Assembly (NCBI GenBank): GCA_037447605.1
Contig: CM074814.1
Location: 2,813,210-2,842,155, forward strand
Reading direction: 5' to 3'
Origin: Zygnema circumcarinatum
Lineage: Eukaryota > Streptophyta > Zygnematophyceae > Zygnematales > Zygnemataceae
Length of the DNA: 28,946 nt
This document shows positions 1-8,999 of this stretch, in pieces. A model generated the notes under the pieces. That model made no database searches, had not been told where the DNA came from, and saw nothing but the letters and a program-made list of their open reading frames with translations. The translations under genes and the position numbers were made by a program. Each line of letters starts with the position of its first letter. Positions within the stretch are counted from its first letter, which is position 1.

Positions 1-890
1 GGAGGGGGGAGGGAGAGAGAGAGAGGGGGAGAGAGGGAGACGTCGAGAGAGAGAGAAAGATGGGCGATTGGACACTGGTAGGGAAGATGAGGATCAGAAG
101 GAGAGAGTGGAAGAGCATGCGTGAGGGAGTACGGAGGCGAAAGAAAGTGAGAAGGGGAAATGGATGGGCCAAAGAAAGAGGGAAAGAGGAAAGGGTAGGA
201 GATGCGGATGCAAGTGGGAGCGGGGAGGTGAGAGGGAAGAGGGAGGGGTTGATGAAAGATAGAGAGAGAGGTTGAAGGGGCAGAGAGGGAGGATAAGGTG
301 AGAAAGAGAGAGAGGTAGGGAGAGAGAGGGAGGTATGGGAGTAGAGGCAAGAGGCACTGGCGGCCAAGGAGAGAGAGGTGGGGAGAAGGAACAGAGAGTC
401 CTTGACTTCCAAACAGTGAGGATTTCACAAAGGATGGCGGCATGGTTTGACAATGTTAGGCAATTCTTCAACTATTGATTCATTCACGTAAGTTTTAAAA
501 AGCTCCGAGCTGACCTTTGTGGGTCGCAGAAAGATAGGCGCAAATGGGGCGCTCCGTCGCTCCTGCATTGAAAAACCATCACGAACAAAGACGTGCAATT
601 CGTAATCAATAGCCTCCCTCCCTCTTCACGTCTCTCTCTCTCTCTCACTCTCGCTCCTCTCCTTCATTTCAATTTATTTGAGCGATTTTTTCCGGCACGA
701 ATGTGGACACATTGTCACCACTTGATTCCGTTTCCTTTTCTCTCCCTCTCCTCACTCTCTCTCTAACGCTCTCTCTTTAACTCTCTCTCTCTCTCTCTCT
801 CTCGATGTATATATGTATGATTATTTTTTCCTTCCTAAATTTCAAGCCGAGCATTACTGATTCCAACTGAATAAGATATCCTGACAGAAA
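1..890. other. GA/CT-rich spacer without a supported gene
   Basis: Bases 1-400 are almost pure GAG/GGA on the plus strand, and 620-810 carry several (CT)n runs. Long open frames here arise because a T-poor strand seldom forms stop codons; none shows a recognisable domain. The stretch from 420 to 600 is of normal complexity, but I see no coding signal in it. It may hold the 3' UTR of the minus-strand UBZ4 gene that ends at 891. Confidence 0.5.
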
Positions 891-1682
891 TCACATACTG
901 ACCCGCTTCTCAAGCTCGAATCCAATTGCCGCCGTTTCACCGGTTTCAGTTTCAGTTTCAATTTCGGTTTTAGTCCTAAAGTTTTCCTCAGAACATTGAT
1001 TTCGTAGATCGCATTCGTCTCCTGCTCCGCCAATTCTCACTCCCTCCCTATTCCCAATGGATGATGCCACTACCACTCCTCCCTCCCCCCCTCCGAATTC
1101 TCTACCTTCTCTACCTCTCCCATTGCTAGACCTCACCTCTCCTCCAATCCTGCCATTCACACTCTCCCTTGTGCCTCCCACCACCTCCTCCTCCCTCTTC
1201 TCACCTACCCTATCCTCTCCCGTTTTTGGAGTCAAATTTCCGGAGGAATCATGAACAAAGACTTGACAGCTGCCTCCCTCTCTCTCCCTCTCCCTCTCTT
1301 CATCTCCTTGTGTGCTTCCCCCCCCCAACCGCCAGTCTTGCTCCTCTCCTCTCCCACTCACCCCTCCCTCCCCACTAGCACCCCCATCGATTGTCCCTCC
1401 CCCATACTCCCTCCCTCCATCCACCCTCCCACTCACTCTCCCGCCCCTTCTCTCACTCCTGCGCTCTAAGACACAGCTCTCCACGTGGCATCCCATCATG
1501 AAAAGTCCCACCATCCGCCCACATATAGGACACTCAACAAAACGGCTGCCATCCCTTCCCCCTGGCCCCTCTCCCTCTCTCGCTCCCTCCCACTCTCCCT
1601 CCCTCTCCCTCTCTCTTCCCCTGTCTCGCTTCCACTTCCCCTCCTTGAGTCCTTCGCCAGACAGAGACCTCCTCCTTTTCAT
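891..1682 (-). CDS. UBZ4/RAD18-type zinc finger protein, intronless ORF
   Basis: The frame from the ATG at 1682 gives 263 residues. An N-terminal basic stretch (MKRRR, then Arg/Glu-rich) leads to FVECPICGRMVG...CHVESC. C51, C54, H66 and C70 have the C-x2-C-x11-H-x3-C spacing of UBZ4 fingers, which bind ubiquitin in DNA-damage proteins such as RAD18 and SPRTN. The finger lies in DNA of normal complexity (about 1470-1545), so it is not a by-product of the flanking GA repeats, although most other residues are Gly/Arg/Glu/Ser-rich and repeat-driven. The tail has Thr-Glu repeats from a TTTCAG hexamer. The frame opens further upstream but has no ATG there before a stop at 1824-1826. It could be a small complete gene, a 5' exon of a longer gene, or a decayed copy. 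Which UBZ4 family it belongs to is unknown. Confidence 0.45.
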   Translation of the reverse strand: MKRRRSLSGEGLKEGKWKRDRGREREREGEWEGAREGEGPGGRDGSRFVECPICGRMVGLFMMGCHVESCVLERRSERRGGRVSGRVDGGREYGGGTIDGGASGEGGVSGRGEEQDWRLGGGSTQGDEEREREREGGSCQVFVHDSSGNLTPKTGEDRVGEKREEEVVGGTRESVNGRIGGEVRSSNGRGREGREFGGGEGGVVVASSIGNREGVRIGGAGDECDLRNQCSEENFRTKTEIETETETGETAAIGFELEKRVSM

Positions 1683-1880
1683 AGCCCTCTCCTTCACCAC
1701 CCTCTCCCTCCCTCCCTCCCTCCCCTTTTCCCCCTCTCCCCCTCCCCCTCTCTCCCACCCTCTTCCAACCGCTCTCCACCTCCCACTCCCACTTCTCCTC
1801 TCTCCTGATCCCTCCACTTGTCCCTACTTCCAATGCCGCCACCCTCTCCCCCCCTCTCTGCCTTCCTCTCTCCCGCCATG
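1030..1880. repeat. CT-rich low-complexity tract
   Basis: The plus strand is dominated by CTCCC/CTCTC words, broken by normal sequence at about 1465-1560 where the UBZ4 finger is encoded. The composition creates overlapping long ORFs on both strands that should not be read as genes. Confidence 0.7.
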
Positions 1881-1955
1881 GCTTCCCCGCCATAGCCACT
1901 GCTGCTCCCAAGACTCCGAAAAGGAAACATCTTGCATCTTCCAATAGAAACCCGC

Positions 1956-2081
1956 CACGTGTACATTTCGTACACGTGACGAATTCCCATTGGAAGGGGT
2001 GAGAGTACTGTTCGCCGTGAAGCTAGAATTGTTTTTGAGGAAAGGTGCCACGTGGCAGCCACGGCACGTGCGAAGCACGTG
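1956..2081. promoter_or_regulatory. Cluster of five G-boxes (CACGTG)
   Basis: Perfect CACGTG palindromes occur at 1956-1961, 1973-1978, 2049-2054, 2065-2070 and 2076-2081, several in CCACGTGG or ACACGTG context typical of ABA-response or light-response elements bound by bZIP and bHLH factors. Further ACGT cores follow at about 2113, 2131 and 2215. The cluster lies about 275-400 bp upstream of the minus-strand ATG at 1682, so it most likely serves that gene; a plus-strand target is also possible. Confidence 0.65.
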
Positions 2082-2348
2082 TCTGTAAGTGCCTGAATTT
2101 GCGGCGAGCTCGACACGTCTCCTTTTTGGCCAACGTGGCAGGTTGATTGGACAGGAGGGAAATGAGGAAGGCGGCGATTGGCGGACGCGTCCAAGGATCA
2201 AGGGAGTGGCGCCGACGTGGCAGGAGGAAAGGTCGATTGCAAGGGCGGAGGGAGGGTCAATGAGTGGACCTGGTTCAACATTTGACCCAGTTCTTCAGCG
2301 TTTTAAGTTCTTTCTTCTTCTTTTAAGTTCTTCAGCCCCCCTCTTTTT

Positions 2349-2980
2349 GGTTATCCCGCCCCTGTTTTTTTGAAATGCCACCCTCCCATTTTGGCTATCC
2401 CCCCCCCCCATTTTGGATATGTCGGGAGGAGATAACCCCTCCCCTTCCCCCTCCTCCCCTCCCCTGCCCTTCCCTCCCGTCCTCTTCCCTCCCCTCCCCT
2501 CCCCTCCCCTGCCCTTCCCTCCCGTCCTCTTCCCTCCCCTCCCCTCCCTTTTTGGTCCTCCTCTGCTCTCTCCCTCTCTCTCCTCTGCTCTCTCTCTCGT
2601 CTGCTCTCTCTCTCTCTGCTCTCTCCTCTGCTTTCTCTCCTCTAGTCTCTCTCTCTGCTCTCTCCTCTAGTCTCTCTCGCCTCTACTCTCACTCTGCTCT
2701 CTCACTCTCTCTCTCCTTTTGCTCTCTCTCTCCTCTGCTTTCTCCTCTGCTCTCTCTCCTCTAGTTTCTCTCTCCTCTGCTCTCACTCTCCTCTCTCTCT
2801 CTGTCTCTCTTCTCTGCTCTTTTCTCTCTGCTAATGTCTTTACGGACGTTGCGCTGATGTGCGAGAAGGAGAAAACAGGGGGGTGAATATCCAAAATGAG
2901 AGGGGCGGGATATCCAAAACATGGGGCGGAATAGCCAAACTGGGATGGTGGGATTTCAAAAAAACAGGGGCGGGATAACC
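2349..2980. mobile_element. Foldback inverted-repeat element with CT-rich loop
   Basis: The left arm (2349-2420) and the reverse complement of the right arm (2910-2980) match over about 72 bases with a few mismatches. Both arms read GGTTATCCCGCCCCTG at the outer end and end with TTTTGGATAT at the inner end. Each arm is made of a degenerate unit of roughly 20-25 bases of the form TTTTGG-TAT-CCGCCCC. The loop (about 2420-2880) is CT-rich simple sequence. No transposase is present, and target-site duplications were not evident. A MITE-like or foldback element is the best reading; locally inverted minisatellite expansion is the alternative. Confidence 0.6.
2420..2835. repeat. CCCTCCC / CTCTG low-complexity tract (loop of foldback)
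   Basis: An approximate tandem of about 55 bases (CCTGCCCTTCCCTCCCGTCC and following) occurs twice between 2463 and 2550. It is followed by irregular CTCTCTCCTCTGCT repeats to about 2820. It sits wholly between the inverted arms. Confidence 0.65.
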
Positions 2981-3663
2981 GAAACGGGGGCGGTATATCA
3001 TTTTCCTTTGTTGATTGTTGATCAAGTTGTTGGTCCGAAAAATCGCTATATTTTTGGGCCCTTTTCTCCATTTCGAGCTAACAGTCGAGCATACATCAAT
3101 CGGTGGTGAACACGCGTAGAAACTGTCGACTTGGCGAATCGCCATTGGAGGATTCAGAACCTTGACTGAAGAATGGCTCACACCTGAGTTGACTCACTCG
3201 GGTCGCGTTTGGCTCGGGCCGAGACTCTACCAAGGTCCACAGCCAGACCTTCCTCGACTCCTCGAGCAGCCCCGAACATTGCTCGGGTCGAGCCAAACCG
3301 AGCCGAGCCAATTTGGGCTCCCCGCACCCTGGAGGCGTTGTTCAAATCCTTCCTTCCAATCCGAACCAGTACAGAATACAGACTACACCATTCTTTCCCA
3401 AAGTACTAAATCTAAGTTGTAGCGTCATCAGCCGCGACCAGCCATTCAAATCCGTACTACTGTACCTCCAAACTCGACTCCCCCTCTTGACCTTGCAGCG
3501 CTCCTCGCTTCTACACATAGAATGCGTACTCTTCCCCATGATAATTGTCCTTCCGCCAAAGTGCTGGTTCTAGTTTGGGACCCTGCGGATAAGCAGCCTC
3601 CTGCCCCCTCTTCGCCGCCCTCTCTCTCTCTCTCTCGCTCTCCCTTCCTCCGCCGCCGCAGCC
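2981..3663. other. Upstream region of rpL18, with a small inverted repeat
   Basis: No gene is seen. At about 3199-3225 and 3282-3310 there are inverted copies of a GGTTTGGCTCG-like word, which could form a hairpin. A CT-run followed by CCGCCGCCG (about 3609-3660) lies just before the ATG at 3664 and looks like a plant 5' UTR or Y-patch leader. Confidence 0.4.
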
Positions 3664-5848
3664 ATGGCGGCCTCCCTCCTCGCGCCCGCCATGGCCAGCC
3701 TCGCGCTCGGACCTGCCAGCGTCACTTTCAGTGAGGGAGGGACGCGCTCGGCGGCGGCGGGAGGGCGGTTCGCCTCCTTCTGCGGGCTGGCCTGCAACGG
3801 CCTGGCGGGAGGGAGGGCGGCCGCGGGCAGGCGGCAGGCCACAGGTGATGATGCACGGGAGGGGGATTGAGGGGAGGATGTGATGGAGGTTGAGGGGAGG
3901 GAGGGGAGGGGGAGAGTGGGGAGGGGAGTGGGAGGGAGGGGAGGGGGATGGGAGGATGTGATCGATGTTGAGGGGATGGAGGGGAGCATGAATTAGGGTT
4001 GTTGGAATGAGAATGATGGTGATGAGGCTGGTGATGTTGGTGGTGGTGGTCGTGGGAGTGATGTTGGGGGTAATGATGTTGCTGATGTTGAAGGTGATGT
4101 TGGTGATGTGCAGAGGAGACCCAGAGAGTGGCGGTGGTGCAGGCGGTGAGTGCTCCGAGGAAGGAGAAGCGGAAGGTTCGGCACGAGCGCATCCGCAGGA
4201 AGGTCAGCAACTACAATTTAATTTGGGGTTTCATTGAGGGTTTATGGAACTGCAGAACAACGCTCAGAGTCTAGGGTTCAGGGCTGAAAGGGTGGGAAAT
4301 TCAGAGGGAATTTTTTAGGGTTTCTTTTTTTGAGGTCTCAAAAGTCAGGGGTATGGCTGAAGCTTAGGATTCTGGGTCAGTTTCAGGGTCCGATCAAGAC
4401 TGTAGGGTTCAAGGCTTTGGGGAATGCGGGGTTCTAGGTACATTGTTTGAAGAACTTATTGCAGGGTTCAGGGCTCGGGGCTTTTAGGGCTTTGGGAAAC
4501 CTATGGCTCTTAACCGGTGGGGTTCAGAAACCCGTAGGACTCCGAATATGGAAAATTGGAACCCAAATTTTCGAAGTCTGTTCAGAAGCTCAAAACTTGA
4601 GAGAGAGAGACGTTTCTTTGTTCAAATGGGTTTTGGAAGTTGCTCAGTGACGGCTTGAGATTCATGCATTTAGGGGTTTTGGAGGTTTTTAGGGTTTGGG
4701 GGGTGCTGGGATTATGGAACTTGCTGGGTTCTGCGTGTTCAGAGCTTTTTGCAGATGCTAGGGTATGCGATTTTTCGGGTTTTTGGGGGTTTCCCTTTCT
4801 AAATTTTATTCCGCTGTCTGTAAGGCAAGGGCTCTGAGGATTAAACTTGTAATCTCTTGATCTGCCATGAGAGCGATAAAGAAATTTGAACATGAAGAGC
4901 CTTTGCATGCACCGCCCTTATGTTTTCCGGAATTTGGAATAGAAGGGATCCTAGAGAGGGAGGGAGGAAGGGAGGGGGGGAGGTAAGGGGGGGGCGGAGT
5001 GGGGGGAGGAGGGAGGGAGGGCGGGAGCGAGGTAGGGGAGAGGGAGGGAGGGGGAGGAGGGAGGGACGGGGGAAGGAGAGAAAAGGAGTCTCAGTTTCCA
5101 AAGCCGCATGACTCGCTTGATGCACAGCCTCTTTGCATTTCATATATTTGAAATCCTTCGTATGTCAGAGACTTATTTTCAGGGTTTGTATTTATGGTTT
5201 TTTTCTAGAGTTTGTTTTTTGTTTTCTATGTTGCAGCTATCCGGTACTGCGGAGCGTCCCCGCCTCGCGGTTTTCCGTTCCAACAAACACATATACGCTC
5301 AAGTGATTGATGACACGCAGATGCACACTTTGGCGGCAGCTTCCACAATTCAACCTTCTCTCCGAGAAGAACTCAAACTTACCGCGGGCCCCACCATCGT
5401 AAGTCGTCTTACGCTACCTTTTTTGTTTCCCCTTCGAGTCCTTGCTTGATTTCTGCAACTCACTCTGTCTGTTTCTCTATGAGGTTGTTGTTGCAGCCTG
5501 GTTTTAGTGTACAATATTAATGCAGATTACATCTGGTTGTCGAGCTCTCTCACAGTAGTTTCTCCTTCTCTCACCCCTCTTCCTCCTCTCTCCCGCCCTC
5601 CTTTACTTTCCCAACCCCCTTTCCCCCTCCTTCCCTCCCCCCCTCTGTCACGCCTCACAATCCTCTCTCTCTGCACCTCTCCCTTCACAAAATTTCAGGA
5701 AGCTGCCCGACGTGTCGGCGTGGAGATCGCAAAAGTTGCGGTGGAGAAAGGGATCACAAAAGTTGCATTTGACAGAGGGGGCTTTCTCTACCACGGCCGG
5801 ATTCAGGCGCTAGCGGAGGGAGCTCGAGAGGGAGGGCTCGAATTTTAG
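3664..5848 (+). CDS. rpL18: Plastid 50S ribosomal protein L18 (uL18c)
   Basis: Join 3664-3844, 4114-4202, 5237-5398, 5699-5848; all junctions are GT-AG and in phase, giving 193 residues. Residues 1 to about 60 are Ala/Ser/Gly/Arg-rich with few acidic residues, as expected of a chloroplast transit peptide ([16 protein letters not shown]). The mature part shows uL18 hallmarks: [11 protein letters not shown] at about 80-90, [20 protein letters not shown] at 91-110, AQVIDD, and the C-terminal [28 protein letters not shown] ending as bacterial L18 does. uL18 binds 5S rRNA in the large ribosomal subunit, here that of the plastid. The start is chosen as the first ATG of the transit-like frame, in a GCAGCCATGG context. 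Intron 2 (4203-5236) is about 1 kb and G-rich; intron 3 ends in a long CT tract. No truncation is seen. Confidence 0.93.
3845..4113 (+). repeat. Intron 1 of rpL18: GGGAGGG and GATGTTGGTG low-complexity
   Basis: Bases 3850-3990 are GGGAGGGGA-like purine repeats. Bases 4005-4110 are degenerate GATGTTGGTG trinucleotide-style repeats. The intron uses GTGATG at the donor and GTGCAG at the acceptor. Confidence 0.6.
4203..5236 (+). other. Intron 2 of rpL18: G-rich telomere-like words and a GA block
   Basis: From about 4240 to 4800 the sense strand carries many short variants of TTTAGGG/TTCAGGG/TTTGGGG without a fixed period. From 4960 to 5090 it is GGGAGGGA. No coding potential was recognised. The acceptor is TTGCAG at 5231-5236. 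Confidence 0.5.
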
Positions 5849-8030
5849 GTTAAGCTGCTGAGGATGAGAACGGTGGCATTAATGCAGTTATATGAAGTAA
5901 ATTGTCCTTTCACGCATAGATTCAGTTGGTAAGATTCGTAGTTCAATCGACTTTTGATGATGTCGGTTACCGTAGAATGGTTCAGTTGAAACAGAGAGCT
6001 GAACTGGAAGTGGAACTGTGTAGAGTGTCTGCGCTCGGCTCGTGGGAGTGAGCAGTATTTTATTGAAACACGGAGGCGGGTGAGGGAGAGGGGGAGAGGA
6101 AGGGAGTGGGAGAGGGAAGGGTAGGAGATGAGTGGGAGAGGAAGAGAGAAAAAATGGAATGGCTGGTAGTTACACAGTGAAGGTGTGGCTGCTTTGTTGT
6201 AGAAAAAGAAGAAAGGAGGCCTGATTTCGAGTAATCTGTCTTCTCATGTCTCTCTCCTCGTCCTCCCCACCTTTCCTCCCATCCCTCTCCCTTTCCTCTC
6301 TTTCCCACCTTTCCTGCCTCCCCTCCCTCCCCTTTTTCTCTTCCATTTTCCGTCACTCCTCGCTCCCTTCCCTTCGTTCTCTCGCTCCTTTTTTCCTCCT
6401 CTCCCTCCCTCCCCTCTCCCTCAACTCGCCTTGTGCCTTTACCCCTTTCTGTTCTCTCCTTTCCATTGAAACAATTCAAAGTTGCTAAACTTCGAAGCAA
6501 AAAAAAAGAAATGGAAAAAAAGAAAAACAGCCGGATCAAGTCTGTGATATTTCTTCCAAACTGTTGTCTCAAAAACTCAGTGGTGCAGCCGCCTTTGTAC
6601 GTAGGCTCCCATTCAATGCCAAAAAGGTGGTAAAATATAGGAGCTGCTACTGCGCCTGCTCTCGCTCTCTTCCCTCCCTCCCGCTCCCTCCCTCCCTCTG
6701 CCTCCCTCCCAGCCGGAAACACTACACAAAGAGAAACCTAGAACTTTCTTCTGCACCCTTCTTACAGTAAACGGGAAAAACATTAAAAGCAACAAAAATC
6801 TCCCTATAGCCTTCTATGTACGAAATTACAGATGGTCTGATCCTGAGCCACTGATTCTCTCTCTCACACAAACGCGGAGATTAAGCTTCTTTTTACAAAA
6901 TCACGGTCGGCCTGATCCTGGTCCACAAATTCTCTAACACTGTGGAGGTGTTGTTGGGAGCTTTGAAGCAGCCACTAGGCGGAGTCACATTTTACAGTTG
7001 ACTGAATCTATGAATCTCCTCTCCCTCTGCTGTACAAGCTGCACACACAAACAGACACACCCCCCTACCCCGCTCTCTTTTTACCACTACCACTCTCCTA
7101 CTCTCTCTCTCTCTCTCTACCTCTCTCTGTGGAGCTATGGTACAGGCGTTGTTCCTCTGTAGAAGATCATTCTCTCCACTCGTTTAACGTCGTCGTCTCT
7201 CTCTGCCTCCGTGGGAGCTGCTCTCTGACGAAAAAATCCTTCAGACTTTTGAAGGAATGTTGCTGCCCGACCGGAGGGATACCTTTTGCTCCCAAAGGTT
7301 TTGGCCTCCGTCCATAGTGCAATAAGGCTTCGCCTCGTCGAATCGACTGTCCCAACTTTGGAACTTCATCGTCTCCCCCTTACATTGCACTCCAAAGGGA
7401 TTTAAGAAGAGCCAGAATACCTGCAATCAGTTAACAAACAGAACATGTCAGCACTTGCATTGACATTGAAACAAAACAAAGTAACAGAGAGAAATTCATC
7501 AGCAAAAGGAACACTGCCAAGGAGTGCATCATGCATCACATTCGTCCTATACTTTTCGCCTCTCTCTCCAATTTCCCTCCCCTACCCAAATCCTCCTTTC
7601 TCCGACTCCCTTACCCTCCGCTCCCTCTCTCCCAATTCTTCCTTTCTCGCTCCTCCCTCCCCCTTCCCTCCTTCCCCCTTCTCTCCCTCCCCAGTCACCC
7701 TCTCCCACTCTTTCCTTTCTACCACTCGTCGTCCTCTGCCTCCCTTCTTCCTCTCGTCTCACATTCCCATCCTCTTTCCATCGCTTCCCCCCAATTCACT
7801 CTCCTCACCCCTCGCTCCCTCCCTCATAATTCTCTTCTCTCTCCCCTCTCTCTCCCTGCAGGACCACAAAGAGCCCCCCCCCCGTCCCCCCAAGCATCCA
7901 GCCCTCCCCCAAAATCAACTCCCTGCCCCCGACCTCCCTCCTGCAGGACCATCCCTTCCTCTCCCTCTCCCTTCTCCCTCGCCCCCCTCCTCTCTCCTGC
8001 AGGATCGCCCCTATACCTAGGGGTCTACGC
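5849..8030. other. Convergent spacer between rpL18 and the DRM1/ARP gene
   Basis: No supported gene. It holds the rpL18 3' UTR, and a minus-strand AATAAA-like word near 6057-6065 could end a long spliced 3' UTR of the DRM1/ARP gene. Bases 6240-6460 and 7550-8010 are CT-rich. A diverged 75-base direct duplication lies at about 6826-6935. The minus-strand word at 7430-7420 (GATTGCAG then GTATTC) resembles a splice acceptor. The frames here look like chance. Confidence 0.4.
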
Positions 8031-8999
8031 CTAATCCATCCGATTGTACCAGTCGTAGACGGAGGGCCCCCTGCCCTCCTCCACGGCCGCGCTGAGGCTG
8101 CCCGGGAACACCCCCCTCTCCTCCTTCCGGGACCCTGCACATGTGATGACGTCAGAAAACACAACTTCAGAACAGAAAAAGAAAAAACAAGTTTATGACG
8201 ACATAAAAAGATAAAAAGAGACAAGTGAGAAAAATTATTCATTCGTTTTTATGGGTCACTCACATTGGCGTAGGGAGTGCACTAATGACTTTTGACTTTT
8301 GACTGCTCAAAAAAACTCGACTGAAACTGCAACTGCACTGCAATTGACCCACAACTGCACTGAAACTGAAACGGCAACTGGAACTGCAACAAAAATGAAA
8401 CTGAAACTGAAACTGAAACTGGAACTGAAGCTCGTGAATTACCAGGCGAGGCGAGGCCGAGGGAGCGCGGGCTGGCGGCGAAGGAGGAGGGGAGGGAGAC
8501 GGAGCGCGCGGGGCGGAAGGGCGGCTTCGAGATGGAGATGCTCTGCGTGACGTGACGCGCCTCCTCCTGCCGCCGCTGAAACTCTGCACTCCGCCGCCGC
8601 TCGAGGAGGTTCAGCGCCGACTCTGGGAACCCAACGGGGGTAGGATCAGTCAGTTTGATTGTAAGAAAGAGAAGGATTACATTCGCTATGATTATAGCAT
8701 GACTGTAATTACGCCCCAATCATGCAAAAATCAACAAGGCGTACCGAATTTCAAGATACTGCGAGGCTACCCCGAGATATAACTTAGCCAAATTCCGGCG
8801 AATTTGGATGAATTCTAAACACTTTGAATGTATGCATGATCTTTGTACCGTGCGGAGAGGGTTCCCCTCGGGGGGAGTCCCCGTAGTCGAGGCTGCTGCG
8901 CGGCGAGGCAGGCAGCTCCAGTTTGCGGAGGCGGCCCACGCCCTTCTCCGGTTGGGGCCCGCCGATAGTGTCGTCCCACAGCTTATCCAAAAGCCCCAT
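8031..8999 (-). CDS. Dormancy/auxin-associated (DRM1/ARP) family protein
   Basis: Join on the minus strand: 8999-8849, 8622-8443, 8134-8031; in phase throughout, 144 residues. The N-terminus MGLLDKLWDDTIGGPQPEKG is the signature of the DRM1/ARP (auxin-repressed) family. The mid-region VTQSISISKPP (75-85) matches the family's VTRSIMIIKPP-type block, and PSVYDW near the C-terminus matches the usual YDW ending. Family members are small, disordered plant proteins whose transcripts rise in dormancy, sugar starvation and stress and fall with auxin; biochemical function is unknown. Here the tail after YDW is only YNRMD, shorter than the YSGETRSKH-type tail I recall for flowering plants. Residues 51-74 (ESALNLLERRRSAEFQRRQE...) form an Arg-rich insertion I do not recall from angiosperm copies. 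G-boxes upstream fit stress/ABA control. Confidence 0.88.
8345..8430 (-). repeat. CAGTTT hexamer repeat in DRM1/ARP intron 2
   Basis: The plus strand reads AACTGA/AACTGC repeats, most regular at 8398-8428. On the sense strand this is CAGTTT/CAGTTC, starting about 10 bases inside the GTAATT donor at 8442. A shorter TTTCAG run occurs at about 944-962 inside the UBZ4 ORF. Confidence 0.7.

Noticed and set aside
94-471. 125-residue minus-strand ORF rich in Ser/Leu/Pro
   Set aside because: The frame is open only because of the CT/GA composition; no domain or exon signals are visible.
1312-1947. 211-residue Pro/Ser-rich plus-strand ORF
   Set aside because: It overlaps the UBZ4 frame in antisense and consists of CT-repeat translation.
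3728-4210. His-rich 160-residue minus-strand ORF
   Set aside because: It is antisense to rpL18 exons and the GATGTTGGTG repeat of intron 1; His runs come from the repeat.
6060-6722. 220-residue minus-strand ORF containing a normal-looking segment (FYHLFGIEWEPTYKGG...)
   Set aside because: No family was recognised and both sides are purine-repeat translation; more likely 3' UTR or spacer.
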